Shown: piece after piece, positions 8,737 through 18,526 of the stretch
Numbering within the stretch: position 1 is the stretch's first letter
How the letters are laid out: each line of letters begins with the position of its first letter
Origin: Pseudomonas entomophila
GTDB lineage: Bacteria > Pseudomonadota > Gammaproteobacteria > Pseudomonadales > Pseudomonadaceae
DNA length: 64,000 bases
Assembly (NCBI RefSeq): GCF_029193575.1
Contig: NZ_JARGCS010000056.1
Location: forward strand, 310,001-374,000
Direction: 5' to 3'
The notes under the pieces: model-generated
What the model was told of the DNA's origin: nothing
The model's input: the letters and a program-made list of their open reading frames with translations, nothing else
The model's database searches: none
Program-made: the position numbers and the translations under genes

Positions 8737-10260
8737 TCAGCGCAGCGTCGCCAGCACGGGGCCAGGCAGGCGCGCGTCTTTGAGCAGGGCGGCGGCGCGC
8801 GCGATGTCCGGCGCCAGCCAGCGGTCTTCCAGGTAGGCCGGCACCTGCTCGCGCAACAGGCGCCAGGCGGCGTCGGTACCGGCGCCGAAGCGCTGCGGCG
8901 TGAGGAACTCGAAGGCCTGGCCGGCCAGCAGGTACTCGATGGCCAGCACCTGGGTGCAGTTTTCCAGTACCTGGTACAGCTTCAGCGCGGCGTTGGTGCC
9001 CAGGCTCAGGTGGTCTTCCTGCAGGCCCGAGGTGACGTAGTTGTCCAGCACCGCCGGCTGCGCCAACTGGCGGTTCTGCGCGCACAACGAAGCGGCGACG
9101 TACTGGGCGATCATCATCCCGGAGTTGACCCCCGGGTTGCTCACCAGGAACGCCGGCAGGCCACTGACGTGCGGGTTGATCAAGCGGTCGAGGCGCCGTT
9201 CGGCGATCGAGCCGATCTCGGCGACGGCGATCGCCAGCAGGTCGGCGGCCATGGCCACCGACTGGCCGTGCGGGTTGGCCTGGGACACCACGCGGAAGGC
9301 CTCCGGGGTGCCCAGCAGCAGCGGGTTGTCGTTGGCGCCGTTGAGCTCGGCCTCGATCTGCCGGGCGGCGTGGGCCAGCTGGTCGCGGGCGGCGCCGTGC
9401 ACCTGCGGGATCGAGCGGATGCTCAAGGCGTCCTGGGTGCGAATGCCCTTGCTCGAGGCGATCACCTCGCTGCCGAACAACAGGCCGCGCAGGTTCTCGC
9501 CGACCACTTGCATGCCCGGGTGCGGCTTGAGCGCGATGATCTCCGGGTCGAAGGCGGCGATCTGCCCGCGCAGCGCCTCGAAGCTCATGGCACCGATCAC
9601 GTCGGCCCATTGCAGCAGGCGCGTGGCGTCGTCCAGCGCCAGGCTGGCAAGGCCGGTCATGCACGGCGTGCCGTTGACCAGGCAAAGGCCGTCCTTGGCG
9701 CCCAGGGTCACCGGCGCCAGGCCTTCGGCGGCCAGCGCCTCGGCCGCCTCGACGATGCGCCCCTGGTAGCTGACCTTGCCCACGCCCAGCAGGCACACGC
9801 CAACATGGGCCATGTGGGTCAGGTAGCCCACCGAGCCCTGCGCTGGCACCTGCGGGGTGATGCCACGCTCGAGCAGCGCCAGCAGCGCTTCGGCCACCCC
9901 GCGCTGCACCCCGGACTTGCCGTGGCTGTAGTTGACGATGGCGGCGCAGATGATCGCCCGGGTCTGCTCGTCCGGCAGCGCCGGGCCGACGCCACAGGCG
10001 TGGCTGAGCAGGGTATTGCGCGACAGCGCGCTGAGCTGCTCGCCCTGCAGCGAGACGTTGCACAGCGCGCCGAGGCCGGTGTTCACGCCGTAGGCGCGTT
10101 CGCCGCTGTCGACGATGCGCCGCACGATGGCCTGGGCATTGTCGATACGCGCCCACACCACCGGCGCCAATTGCAGCCGCGCGCCGTGACGGGCGACGGC
10201 GGCGATATCCTGCCAACGCACGGGGGCGTCGGCGATCACCACGGTTTCAAGTTGCGACAT
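8737..10260 (-). CDS. HutH-like protein lacking the MIO Ala-Ser-Gly motif
   Basis: 507 residues, full length and clearly of the HAL/PAL fold: AYGVNTGLGAL, LVNGTPCMTG, AELNGANDNPLL, VAMAADLLAIAVAEIGSIAERR and LQEDHLSLGTN all match HutH. Where HutH has [17 protein letters not shown], this protein reads GSVG-YLTHMAHVGV: exactly the three cofactor-forming residues are absent. The conserved Tyr of QDPYSLR is also replaced (QDALSIR). A normal ammonia-lyase reaction is therefore unlikely by known chemistry. The frame is intact and the codon use matches its neighbours, so it does not look like a pseudogene. It lies between hutV (9 bp upstream) and hutH (27 bp downstream) in the hut operon. It could be a regulatory or scaffolding subunit, a non-MIO enzyme, or something else. 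Other Pseudomonas hut loci carry two hutH genes, but I cannot say whether they share this loss. Confidence 0.88.
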   Translation of the reverse strand: MSQLETVVIADAPVRWQDIAAVARHGARLQLAPVVWARIDNAQAIVRRIVDSGERAYGVNTGLGALCNVSLQGEQLSALSRNTLLSHACGVGPALPDEQTRAIICAAIVNYSHGKSGVQRGVAEALLALLERGITPQVPAQGSVGYLTHMAHVGVCLLGVGKVSYQGRIVEAAEALAAEGLAPVTLGAKDGLCLVNGTPCMTGLASLALDDATRLLQWADVIGAMSFEALRGQIAAFDPEIIALKPHPGMQVVGENLRGLLFGSEVIASSKGIRTQDALSIRSIPQVHGAARDQLAHAARQIEAELNGANDNPLLLGTPEAFRVVSQANPHGQSVAMAADLLAIAVAEIGSIAERRLDRLINPHVSGLPAFLVSNPGVNSGMMIAQYVAASLCAQNRQLAQPAVLDNYVTSGLQEDHLSLGTNAALKLYQVLENCTQVLAIEYLLAGQAFEFLTPQRFGAGTDAAWRLLREQVPAYLEDRWLAPDIARAAALLKDARLPGPVLATLR

Positions 10261-10269
10261 CACGACCCC

Positions 10270-11096
<827 letters not shown>

Positions 11097-11100
<4 letters not shown>

Positions 11101-11948
11101 TTGCTCACCTCATGCCGTGGCCGACCGTAGGCCTGGGTAATGCGGTCGATCACCACCGCGAGAATCACGATGGCCAGGCCGGCTTCGAGGCCGCGGCCGA
11201 CGTTCAGGGTCTGGATGCCCACCAGCACATCCTCGCCCAGGCCACGGGCGCCGATCATCGAGGCGATCACCACCATCGACAGGGCCATCATGGTGGTCTG
11301 GTTGATGCCGGCCATGATGCTCGGCAGGGCCAGCGGCAATTGCACGCCGAACAGCTGCTGCCAGCGGTTGGCGCCGAAGGCGTTGATCGCCTCCATCACC
11401 TCGCCGTCGACCTGGCGGATGCCCAGGTCGGTCAGGCGGATCAGCGGCGGCGCCGCGTAGATGACGGTGGCGAAGATCGCCGGCACCTTGCCCAGGCCGA
11501 ACAGCATCAGCACCGGGATCAGGTACACGAAGCTGGGCATCGTCTGCATGATGTCCAGCAGCGGCATCAACACCGCGCGCAAGCGGTTGCTGCGCGCCGA
11601 GAGGATGCCCAGCGGGATGCCCACCAGCACCGAGATCAGCGTCGCCACCAGCATCAGCGCCAGGGTCTGCATGAGCTTGTCCCACAGGCCGACGGCGCCC
11701 ACCAGGAACAGCAACCCGATGATCACCACGGTCGGCAGGATGCGCCGCGTGGCATGCCAGGCGATCACCCCCACCACGCCGAGCATCAGCCACCAGGGGG
11801 TGGCCCGCAGCAGGCCTTCGAGGTTGACGATGGCCCACAGCAGGGTGTCGGAGATGTGCCGGAACACATCGCCGTAGTTGGTTACCAGCGCATCGACCCA
11901 GCCGTTGACCCAGTCGGCGATGGAGAAGGTAAGGTTGTCAGGAAACAT
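11097..11948 (-). CDS. hutW: Histidine ABC importer, permease subunit
   Basis: About 283 residues with several hydrophobic membrane spans, of the ProW-type BPD-transporter permease family. The cytoplasmic coupling loop is in [33 protein letters not shown]. It forms the inner-membrane channel of HutXWV. I favour ATG at 11948 (MFPDNLTFS), although a GTG 9 nt upstream is possible. It lies 26 bp after hutX and overlaps hutV by 4 nt. Confidence 0.93.
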
Positions 11949-11974
11949 AGGTTCCACTCATCAGGTGAGGACGC

Positions 11975-12943
11975 TCAGAGCGCCGCATTGATCTTCTTGG
12001 CAGCCTCTTCACTGACCCACGCCTGCCAGACTTCAGGATGTTCCTTCAGGAAGATCTTGGCCAGTTTTGGCGACTCGATGCGCTCCTTGGTCATGCGACC
12101 CAGGTTCTGGTTCAGGATGTCGATCGGGATGTTGACCTTCTCCAGCACGCCAACCAGCTCGGGGGCTTCGTCGTGGAAGGCCTTGGACAGGCCGACCTTG
12201 ATCGACACGCTCTTGTCCACGCCGGCTTTCTCTTCCAGCTTGACCAGGTCGACCTGGCCCATCAGCGGGGTCGGGGTCCAGTAGTAGAAGAGGATCGGCT
12301 CGCCGCGCTTGTAGCTCGACAGCACCGCGGCATCCAGCGCAGGGCCGGTGCCCGGGCGGAAGTTGGTGTAGCTGGCTTCCAGGCCGTAGTCCTTGAGCAT
12401 CTGGGTGTTGTCCAACTCGCAGGTCCAGCCGGCCGGGCAGTTGTAGAAGCGGCCTTTGCTGGGCTCTTCCGGGTCTTTGAAGAGGCTGGCGTACTTGGCC
12501 AGGTCGGCGACGTTCTTCAGCTCCGGCGCCTTGGCGTCGAGCTTGCGCTTGGCATCGCCTTCGATCACGTAGCGCGGGACGTACCAGCCTTCGACCGCAC
12601 CGACCACTGGCGCGCCGACACCGACCACCTTGCCGGCGGCCTCGGCTTTCTTCCACACCTCGCTACGGCCGACCCATTCTTCGGCGAACACCTGGATGTC
12701 GTTGGTGCCCAGGGCGTTTTCCATGGTGATGGAGTTGCCGGGCAGGCTGTCGACGTTGCAGCCGTAGCCCTCCTTGAGCACGATCTGCATGACGTCGGTC
12801 AGCAGCATGCCGCTTTCCCAGTTCAGACCGGCGAATTTCACCGGCTTGCCGGAATCACACCAGGTGGCGGCCTGGGTGGCGCTGGTGGCGCCGAGCAGGC
12901 CAAGGGCGAACAGCGACGCGAGCAAGGTCTTGTTGGTTTTCAT
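11975..12943 (-). CDS. hutX: Histidine ABC importer, periplasmic binding protein
   Basis: 322 residues. The N-terminus MKTNKTLLASLFALGLLGA ending in ATQA is a Sec signal peptide, so the mature protein is periplasmic. It is of the ProX/OpuAC substrate-binding family (WESGMLLTDVMQIVLKEGYG, FRPGTGPALDAAVLSSYKRGEPILFYYWTPT). These families often bind quaternary amines; histidine is inferred here from the hut context. An unusually strong hairpin (13004-13028) separates it from hutU, which may set relative expression. Confidence 0.93.
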   Translation of the reverse strand: MKTNKTLLASLFALGLLGATSATQAATWCDSGKPVKFAGLNWESGMLLTDVMQIVLKEGYGCNVDSLPGNSITMENALGTNDIQVFAEEWVGRSEVWKKAEAAGKVVGVGAPVVGAVEGWYVPRYVIEGDAKRKLDAKAPELKNVADLAKYASLFKDPEEPSKGRFYNCPAGWTCELDNTQMLKDYGLEASYTNFRPGTGPALDAAVLSSYKRGEPILFYYWTPTPLMGQVDLVKLEEKAGVDKSVSIKVGLSKAFHDEAPELVGVLEKVNIPIDILNQNLGRMTKERIESPKLAKIFLKEHPEVWQAWVSEEAAKKINAAL

Positions 12944-13003
12944 TGCGTGACGCTCCCAAACTTAAGAAGTGGAAATCGGCAGTCCTTGCAAGAAAGTGGC
13001 TCA

Positions 13004-13028
13004 TTGGGGGCTGCAGCGCAGCCCCCAA
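13004..13028 (-). other. Strong hairpin between hutU and hutX
   Basis: Perfect 10-bp arms TTGGGGGCTG (13004-13013) and CAGCCCCCAA (13019-13028) with a 5-nt loop, just after the hutU stop on the minus strand. No T-run follows directly, so it is more likely an mRNA-stabilising or processing element, or a weak attenuator, than a complete terminator. Confidence 0.6.
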
Positions 13029-13034
13029 GGGCTA

Positions 13035-14714
13035 TCAGCCAGTAATCATCGGCAGGTTCAGACCCTGCTCTTTAGCGCAATCGATAGCAATCTGGTAACC
13101 GGCGTCGGCATGACGCATCACACCGGTGGCCGGGTCGTTGGTCAGCACCCGGGCGATACGCGCAGCGGCTTCGTCGGTGCCGTCGCAGACGATGACCACA
13201 CCCGAGTGCTGGGAGAAGCCCATGCCCACGCCGCCGCCGTGGTGCAGCGAAACCCAGGTGGCGCCGCCCGCGGTGTTCAGCAGGGCGTTGAGCAGCGGCC
13301 AGTCGGAGACCGCATCCGAGCCATCCTGCATGGCTTCGGTCTCGCGGTTCGGGCTGGCGACCGAGCCGGAGTCGAGGTGGTCACGGCCGATGACGACCGG
13401 CGCCGACAGCTCGCCGCTGCGTACCATTTCGTTGAACGCCAGGCCCAGCTTGGCACGCAGGCCCAGGCCGACCCAGCAGATACGCGCCGGCAGGCCCTGG
13501 AAGCTGATGCGCTCGCGGGCCATGTCCAGCCAGCGGTGCAGGTGGGCGTCGTCCGGGATCAGCTCCTTGACCTTGGCGTCGGTCTTGTAGATGTCCTCGG
13601 CATCGCCCGACAGCGCGGCCCAGCGGAACGGGCCGATGCCACGGCAGAACAGCGGACGGATGTAGGCCGGCACGAAACCTGGGAAGTCGAAGGCATTCGT
13701 CACGCCCTCTTCCTGGGCCATCTGGCGGATGTTGTTGCCGTAGTCGAAGGTCGGCACGCCGGCTTTCTGGAAGTCCAGCATGGCCTGCACGTGCACGGCC
13801 ATCGACTGCTTGGCGGCCTTGACCACGGCAGCGGGGTCGGTCTTGGCGCGGTCGCGGTACTGCTCCCAGGTCCAGCCGATCGGCAGGTAGCCGTTGAGCG
13901 GGTCGTGGGCGCTGGTCTGGTCGGTGACCATGTCCGGGCGCACGCCACGCTTGACCAGCTCCGGCAGAATTTCAGCGGCGTTGCCGTGCAGGGCGATGGA
14001 GACGGCCTTGCCTTCGGCGGTGTACTTGGCGATGCGCGCCAGGGCGTCGTCCAGGTCGCTGGCCTGCTCGTCGACGTAGCGGGTGCGCAGGCGGAAGTCG
14101 ATGCTGGTCTGCTGGCATTCGATGTTCAGCGAGCAGGCGCCGGCCAGGGTCGCGGCCAGCGGCTGGGCGCCGCCCATGCCACCGAGGCCCGCAGTCAGCA
14201 CCCAGCGGCCGGCGAGGTTGCCGTTGTAGTGCTGGCGACCGGCTTCGACGAAGGTTTCATAGGTGCCCTGGACGATGCCCTGGCTACCGATGTAGATCCA
14301 GCTGCCCGCGGTCATCTGGCCGTACATGGCCAGGCCCTTGGCGTCCAGTTCGTTGAAGTGCTCCCAGTTGGCCCAGTGCGGCACCAGGTTGGAGTTGGCG
14401 ATCAGCACGCGCGGGGCGTCGCGGTGGGTCTTGAACACGCCGACCGGCTTGCCCGACTGCACCAGCAGGGTTTCGTCGTCGTTCAGTTCCTTGAGGCTGG
14501 AAACGATCTTGTCGTAGCACTCCCAGTTGCGCGCGGCGCGGCCGATACCGCCGTATACCACCAGCTCCTTGGGGTTCTCGGCCACTTCCGGGTCGAGGTT
14601 GTTCATCAGCATGCGCAGCGGCGCTTCGGTCAGCCAGCTCTTGGCGTTCAGCTTGGTGCCACGCGGGGCGCGGATCTCGACGTCACGGAATTTGTTGAGC
14701 TTGTTGTCAGTCAC
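13035..14714 (-). CDS. hutU: Urocanate hydratase (urocanase)
   Basis: 559 residues, standard length. It converts urocanate to imidazolone propionate using NAD+ as an electrophile, the second step of the pathway. Visible features are the NAD-binding glycine-rich segment [34 protein letters not shown], and the active-site cysteine in [10 protein letters not shown]. The start is GTG at 14714 with AAGGAG 7 nt upstream. It is the first gene of the long minus-strand hut unit and has its own control region upstream (sigma-54-type promoter, HutC-like operator). Confidence 0.97.
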   Translation of the reverse strand: MTDNKLNKFRDVEIRAPRGTKLNAKSWLTEAPLRMLMNNLDPEVAENPKELVVYGGIGRAARNWECYDKIVSSLKELNDDETLLVQSGKPVGVFKTHRDAPRVLIANSNLVPHWANWEHFNELDAKGLAMYGQMTAGSWIYIGSQGIVQGTYETFVEAGRQHYNGNLAGRWVLTAGLGGMGGAQPLAATLAGACSLNIECQQTSIDFRLRTRYVDEQASDLDDALARIAKYTAEGKAVSIALHGNAAEILPELVKRGVRPDMVTDQTSAHDPLNGYLPIGWTWEQYRDRAKTDPAAVVKAAKQSMAVHVQAMLDFQKAGVPTFDYGNNIRQMAQEEGVTNAFDFPGFVPAYIRPLFCRGIGPFRWAALSGDAEDIYKTDAKVKELIPDDAHLHRWLDMARERISFQGLPARICWVGLGLRAKLGLAFNEMVRSGELSAPVVIGRDHLDSGSVASPNRETEAMQDGSDAVSDWPLLNALLNTAGGATWVSLHHGGGVGMGFSQHSGVVIVCDGTDEAAARIARVLTNDPATGVMRHADAGYQIAIDCAKEQGLNLPMITG

Positions 14715-14824
14715 GAAAGTGCTCCTTGAGCGATCTATTCAAACCCGGCGAGATCGGCGGGCCAATGGGGCGGTCTGTACCGCGCGGAAGGGACGGCCTA
14801 TCCACTTTCGCGCACTTATCTTTA

Positions 14825-14838
14825 CTTGTACATACAAG
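14825..14838 (-). promoter_or_regulatory. HutC-like operator over the hutU transcription start
   Basis: CTTGTACATACAAG is an imperfect palindrome, close to the TGTATATACA palindrome in front of hutF and to the known Pseudomonas HutC operator pattern. It overlaps the start point predicted from the sigma-54 element at 14844-14858, so bound HutC would block initiation; urocanate is the known inducer in this family. Confidence 0.75.
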
Positions 14839-14843
14839 CATAT

Positions 14844-14858
14844 GCAATTGAATTGCCA
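14844..14858 (-). promoter_or_regulatory. Sigma-54-type promoter of hutU operon
   Basis: On the minus strand the sequence reads TGGCAATTCAATTGC. The GG and GC dinucleotides are exactly 12 nt apart, as RpoN promoters require. It faces hutU, with a predicted start near 14832. RpoN plus CbrB or NtrC control of hutU is known in Pseudomonas. Confidence 0.78.
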
Positions 14859-15003
14859 AGTCACCAAAAAGGCGCGGAAGGATGTTCGCAATATGGTCCG
14901 CAGGCCGCATGAATTGGGGCCCGGAGAGGAAGATGAAAAATCGTGGACGGGTTTTGCGGGGGAATTCAGCAGGAGCTGGCTTTGCGCCATTCTGGGGCAT
15001 TCG

Positions 15004-15041
15004 GTAACAGGGTGCGCTGTTTGCGGGCGTTACCGGGTAAC
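15004..15041. promoter_or_regulatory. Candidate CbrB upstream activating sites for hutU
   Basis: Three GTTAC/GTAAC half-sites occur within 38 bp: GTAAC at 15004-15008 and the palindrome GTTACCGGGTAAC at 15029-15041. They lie about 150-190 bp upstream of the sigma-54-type element, a normal enhancer distance. CbrB of P. aeruginosa recognises TGTTAC/GTAACA half-sites with a longer spacer, so the match is only partial. Confidence 0.45.
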
Positions 15042-15060
15042 TGTTTCGAGTGGTTTTGCG

Positions 15061-15100
15061 GGCCCTATCGCGGAGATCTGCCTTGCCCCGCGACAGGGCC
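15061..15100. repeat. REP-like inverted repeat downstream of hutD
   Basis: GGCCCTATCGCGG (15061-15073) faces CCGCGACAGGGCC (15088-15100), a near-perfect inverted repeat with the CTTGCCCCGCG core shared by other intergenic repeats in the window. With the upstream sites and hutU promoter it accounts for most of the 414-bp hutU-hutD gap (14715-15128); I see no gene there. Confidence 0.55.
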
Positions 15101-15128
15101 TATGTGGACGGCACGGGGCCAGAACCCG

Positions 15129-15707
15129 TCAGGCGGCGCGCTCGACCAACTCGATCACACAGCACCGCCCGGATACCTCGACCTCCAACAAACGCGCGTT
15201 ACCGCTCAGTTGCAAACAGTCATACAACCCCAGCTCCGACGCGCCCTGCCCTTCGATGCCCACCGTCAAGGCGGCCTCGGCACTGAACACCAGCACCGTG
15301 CCCGCCGCGCTGAACAACCGGGTCGCCGCCTCGAACCACTGCAACCGCGCGTGGTAACGCTGCGGCGCATAGATCAGGTTGAAATCGCGGATCGCCCCGC
15401 CCAGCAGGGTACAGGCCACCTGGCTCTCGCCACTGAAGGCAAAGGCATCGAACGGCAGCAGCGCGCGGCTTTCATGCCCGTCTACGCTCAGGCGCATGCC
15501 ATCACCCTGCAGCACGCTGATGATCCGCTGGTACCCGTTGAAGCTGGAGAAGCCACCCGAGGCCTCGATGTCGGCGATCGACAGGCGCCAGCCGAAACCC
15601 TCCAGGCCTTCGCCGGCATCGCGGGTGATCTCTTCGGTGGAACCTCCACCGTTCTTCCAGGGCATGCGCGGGTAATCCCGGGCACGCAACAACTGCAACT
15701 GGCTCAT
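15129..15707 (-). CDS. hutD: HutD family protein
   Basis: 192 residues, HutD/DUF886 family, a small bicupin-like fold. Typical segments are LLRARDYPRMPWKNGGGSTEEITRD and FGWRLSIADIEASGGFSSFNGYQRIISVLQG. The family is found in hut operons and has been proposed to tune or cap hut expression; its biochemical activity is not settled. It overlaps the hutC stop by 4 nt, so hutCD is one unit, separate from hutU. Confidence 0.92.
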   Translation of the reverse strand: MSQLQLLRARDYPRMPWKNGGGSTEEITRDAGEGLEGFGWRLSIADIEASGGFSSFNGYQRIISVLQGDGMRLSVDGHESRALLPFDAFAFSGESQVACTLLGGAIRDFNLIYAPQRYHARLQWFEAATRLFSAAGTVLVFSAEAALTVGIEGQGASELGLYDCLQLSGNARLLEVEVSGRCCVIELVERAA

Positions 15708-16450
15708 TTACTGAAACGTCCTTCCAGGCGATGACGGGAACCGGGGTGGATCAGCCGCGCGGCGGTCACCGGCTGGCGGCCGGACCAGGTGCGCCGGCGA
15801 ATCAGCAGGCAGGGCTCGCCACGCTCGATCTGCAACAGGCGGCACTCGTCGGGCTCGGCGAGGATCGCCTCGACCACGTGCTCGCCCTCGGTCAGCGGCG
15901 CGACCTGGGAGAGATAGGCGTAGGGCGTCTGCCGGGTGAAGTCCTGCTTGAGGTAGTCCGGGGCAATGGCGGCGTTGACGAAGCGGTCCTCGATCTGCAC
16001 CGGCACGCCGTTCTCATAGTGCACGATCAGCGAATGGAACACCCGCTGGCCTTCGCGCATGTCCAAGGCCAGCGCACGCTCGGAACCGGCGGCCTCCTCG
16101 GCGAGGATCATCACCTTGCAGCTATGCTGGTGGCCGCGGCTGGCGATCTCGTCGGCGATGTTGTTGACCTCGAACAGCGCCGAGCGGGTCTTGGGTTCGG
16201 CGACGAAGGTGCCGACGCCCTGCATGCGGACCAGCAGGCCCTCGGCGGTCAGCTCGCGCAACGCGCGGTTGATGGTCATGCGGCTGAAGCCCAGCTGGCT
16301 GACCAGTTCGCTTTCCGAGGGGACGCGATGATGCGGCGGCCAGCTGCCATTTTCGATCTGCTGGACGATCATCTGCTTGACCCGGGCATACAGCGGCGCC
16401 GGCCCTTCGCCCATCTGGGCAACCAGCGCGGAGACGGAAGGTGTCGGCAC
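15704..16450 (-). CDS. hutC: Histidine utilisation repressor
   Basis: 248 residues of the GntR family, HutC subfamily. The N-terminal winged helix-turn-helix spans about residues 15-85 (VPSESELVSQLGFSRMTINR), followed by a UTRA effector-binding domain. It represses hut genes, and urocanate relieves repression in this family. The start is GTG at 16450. It is divergent from hutF, with a shared TGTATATACA operator between them, so it probably represses itself and hutF as well as hutU. Confidence 0.95.
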   Translation of the reverse strand: MPTPSVSALVAQMGEGPAPLYARVKQMIVQQIENGSWPPHHRVPSESELVSQLGFSRMTINRALRELTAEGLLVRMQGVGTFVAEPKTRSALFEVNNIADEIASRGHQHSCKVMILAEEAAGSERALALDMREGQRVFHSLIVHYENGVPVQIEDRFVNAAIAPDYLKQDFTRQTPYAYLSQVAPLTEGEHVVEAILAEPDECRLLQIERGEPCLLIRRRTWSGRQPVTAARLIHPGSRHRLEGRFSK

Positions 16451-16515
16451 GGCTATGCATCCTTGTGCAATTGATTGACGGTAGCTTGCCGGAGTTTACC
16501 CGGCAGGCAAACGTC

Positions 16516-16531
16516 TGTATATGTATATACA
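16516..16531. promoter_or_regulatory. HutC operator between hutC and hutF
   Basis: TGTATATGTATATACA contains the perfect palindrome TGTATATACA (16522-16531), overlapping a second half-site. It lies about 25 bp before the hutF start and 66 bp before hutC, well placed to control both divergent genes. Confidence 0.75.
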
Positions 16532-16555
16532 AATAACAGAACGGGGTTCCGAGTG

Positions 16556-17920
16556 ATGTCCGCCTATTTCGCCGAACGCGCCCTGCTGCCCACTGGCTGG
16601 GCCAGCAATGTCCGCCTCGAAGTCGCACCCGACGGGCGGCTCACCCAGGTCGAGGCCAATGCCAGCGCCGAGGGCGCCGAGCGCCTGGCCGGGCCCTTGC
16701 TGCCGGGCATGCCCAACTTGCATTCGCACGCCTTCCAGCGCGCCATGGCGGGCCTGGCCGAGGTCGCCGGCAACCCCAATGACAGCTTCTGGACCTGGCG
16801 CGACTTGATGTACCGCCTGGTCGGGCGCATCCGCCCCGAACAGTTGCAGGTCATCGCCCGCCAGCTGTACATCGAGATGCTCAAGGCCGGCTACACCTCG
16901 GTGGCCGAATTCCACTACGTGCACCACGACCACGACGGCCAGGCCTATGCCGACCCGGCCGAGCTGTCGCGGCGCATCAGCGCCGCAGCCAGCGCCAGCG
17001 GCATCGGCCTGACCCTGCTGCCAGTGCTGTACAGCCACTCCGGCTTCGGCGGCCAGGCGCCCAACGACGGGCAGCGGCGCTTCATCAATTCCACCGAGCA
17101 GTACCTGCGCCTGCAAGCGCAGCTCGAGCCCTTGCTCGCCGCACAACCGGCGCAGCACCTGGGGTTGTGTTTCCACTCGCTGCGCGCGGTCACGCCCGAA
17201 CAGATCGACACCGTGCTCAAGGCCGGCGCCGCGCACGGCCCGGTGCATATCCACATCGCCGAGCAGCAGAAGGAAGTCGACGATTGCCTGGCCTGGAGCG
17301 GGCGCCGCCCGTTGCAGTGGCTGTACGACAATGTGGCGGTGGATGAACGCTGGTGCCTGGTCCACGCCACCCACGCCGAAGCCGACGAGGTCAGCGCGAT
17401 GGCCCGCAGCGGTGCGGTCGCCGGCCTGTGCCTGACCACCGAGGCGAACCTGGGCGACGGCATCTTCCCGGCGGTGGACTTCCTCGCCCAGGGCGGGCGC
17501 ATGGGCATCGGCTCGGACAGCCATGTGTCGCTGAGCGTGGTCGAGGAACTGCGCTGGCTGGAATACGGCCAGCGCCTGCGCGACCAGCGGCGCAACCGCC
17601 TGTACCGCGGCGACCAGCCGATGGTCGGGCGCACCCTGTACGACGCGGCCCTGGCAGGCGGCGCCCAGGCGCTGGGGCAGCCGATCGGCGCGCTGGCGGT
17701 CGGCAAGCGGGCCGACTGGCTGGTACTGGATGGCCAGGACCCGTACCTGGCCACCTCGACCGGGGATGCGATTCTCAACCGCTGGCTGTTCGCCGGCGGC
17801 GACCGTCAGGTACGTGAGGTGATGGTCAATGGCCAGTGGGTGGTGCGCCAGGGGCGGCATGCGCAGGAAGAGGAAAGTGCCCGGGCGTTCGTGGGGGTGC
17901 TGCGGGAGCTGCTGGGCTGA
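16556..17920 (+). CDS. hutF: Formimidoylglutamate deiminase
   Basis: 454 residues, amidohydrolase superfamily. It converts N-formimino-L-glutamate to N-formyl-L-glutamate and ammonia, and so defines the five-step pathway that ends with HutG. Metal-ligand motifs are MPNLHSHAFQRAMAG, HIHIAEQQKEVDDC and IGSDSHVSLSVVEELRWLEYGQR. I chose ATG at 16556 (MSAYFAERAL), since residues encoded upstream cross the operator and look non-coding; a GTG one codon earlier is possible. Transcribed alone, divergent from hutC. Confidence 0.95.
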   Translation: MSAYFAERALLPTGWASNVRLEVAPDGRLTQVEANASAEGAERLAGPLLPGMPNLHSHAFQRAMAGLAEVAGNPNDSFWTWRDLMYRLVGRIRPEQLQVIARQLYIEMLKAGYTSVAEFHYVHHDHDGQAYADPAELSRRISAAASASGIGLTLLPVLYSHSGFGGQAPNDGQRRFINSTEQYLRLQAQLEPLLAAQPAQHLGLCFHSLRAVTPEQIDTVLKAGAAHGPVHIHIAEQQKEVDDCLAWSGRRPLQWLYDNVAVDERWCLVHATHAEADEVSAMARSGAVAGLCLTTEANLGDGIFPAVDFLAQGGRMGIGSDSHVSLSVVEELRWLEYGQRLRDQRRNRLYRGDQPMVGRTLYDAALAGGAQALGQPIGALAVGKRADWLVLDGQDPYLATSTGDAILNRWLFAGGDRQVREVMVNGQWVVRQGRHAQEEESARAFVGVLRELLG

Positions 17921-17927
17921 TGAACTC

Positions 17928-17946
17928 GGGGCCGCTGTGCGGCCCC
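17928..17946. terminator. Hairpin between convergent hutF and lipocalin gene
   Basis: Perfect 8-bp arms GGGGCCGC and GCGGCCCC around a 3-nt loop, right after the hutF stop. No T-tract follows on either strand, so terminator function is tentative. Confidence 0.45.
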
Positions 17947-17953
17947 AGCGCAT

Positions 17954-18526
17954 TCAATGCCGGGCGACGATGTCCTTGTCGGCCACCCGCCAGATCAACC
18001 GATTGGTGTCATACCCCTGCTGGCGCGCCCTCGACAGCAGGTTCTCGCGCTCCCACGCCGGCAGGTTCGGCGTGCGTGACAGAATCCACAGGTACTTGCG
18101 GTTCGGGCTGCCGACGATCGCCGTGCGGTAGCGCTCGTCCACGTACAGCACCCAGTAGTCCGCCTTGGCCAGCCCCGGCACCAGGCGGGTGAACCAGTTG
18201 TCGAACTCCACCCACAGCTTGTCGGTATGCCCCGCCTCCTGCGGCCAGGCATGCCCCTCGGCGCGCAGCCACTCGTCACCTTGGGTGCGGCAGCGGTTGA
18301 GCACGCCCACGGTGCCGTCGGGCTTGAGGTTGTAGTGCGCCTCGGATTGCGCGCAATCGCGCTGGAAGTACATGGGCAGACGCGCCAGTTCGAACCACTT
18401 GCCCTGGTAGCGCTTGAGGTCGACGCGGCCTGCCGTCTTCGGTGCCAACGGGTCGCTCGCCGAGCTTGCGCAGCCACCGAGCAGCAGCGCCGCGCACAGC
18501 GCCAGCAGCAGGTGCGCGCGCCTCAT
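17954..18526 (-). CDS. Outer-membrane lipoprotein of the lipocalin family (Blc-like)
   Basis: 190 residues. The N-terminus MRRAHLLLALCAALLLGGC is a lipoprotein signal peptide with the lipobox LLGGC, so the mature protein is lipid-anchored. The lipocalin signature YQGKWFELARLPMYFQRDC and the later DERYRTAIVGSPNRKYLWILSRTP match bacterial lipocalins such as Blc. These bind lipids or fatty acids, often under envelope stress. It overlaps the preceding small lipoprotein gene by 4 nt (ATGA), so the two form an operon. Confidence 0.92.
   Translation of the reverse strand: MRRAHLLLALCAALLLGGCASSASDPLAPKTAGRVDLKRYQGKWFELARLPMYFQRDCAQSEAHYNLKPDGTVGVLNRCRTQGDEWLRAEGHAWPQEAGHTDKLWVEFDNWFTRLVPGLAKADYWVLYVDERYRTAIVGSPNRKYLWILSRTPNLPAWERENLLSRARQQGYDTNRLIWRVADKDIVARH

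Noticed and set aside
14707-15000. Short frames upstream of hutU
   Set aside because: They lie across the operator and the sigma-54-type promoter and have no ribosome site or family resemblance.
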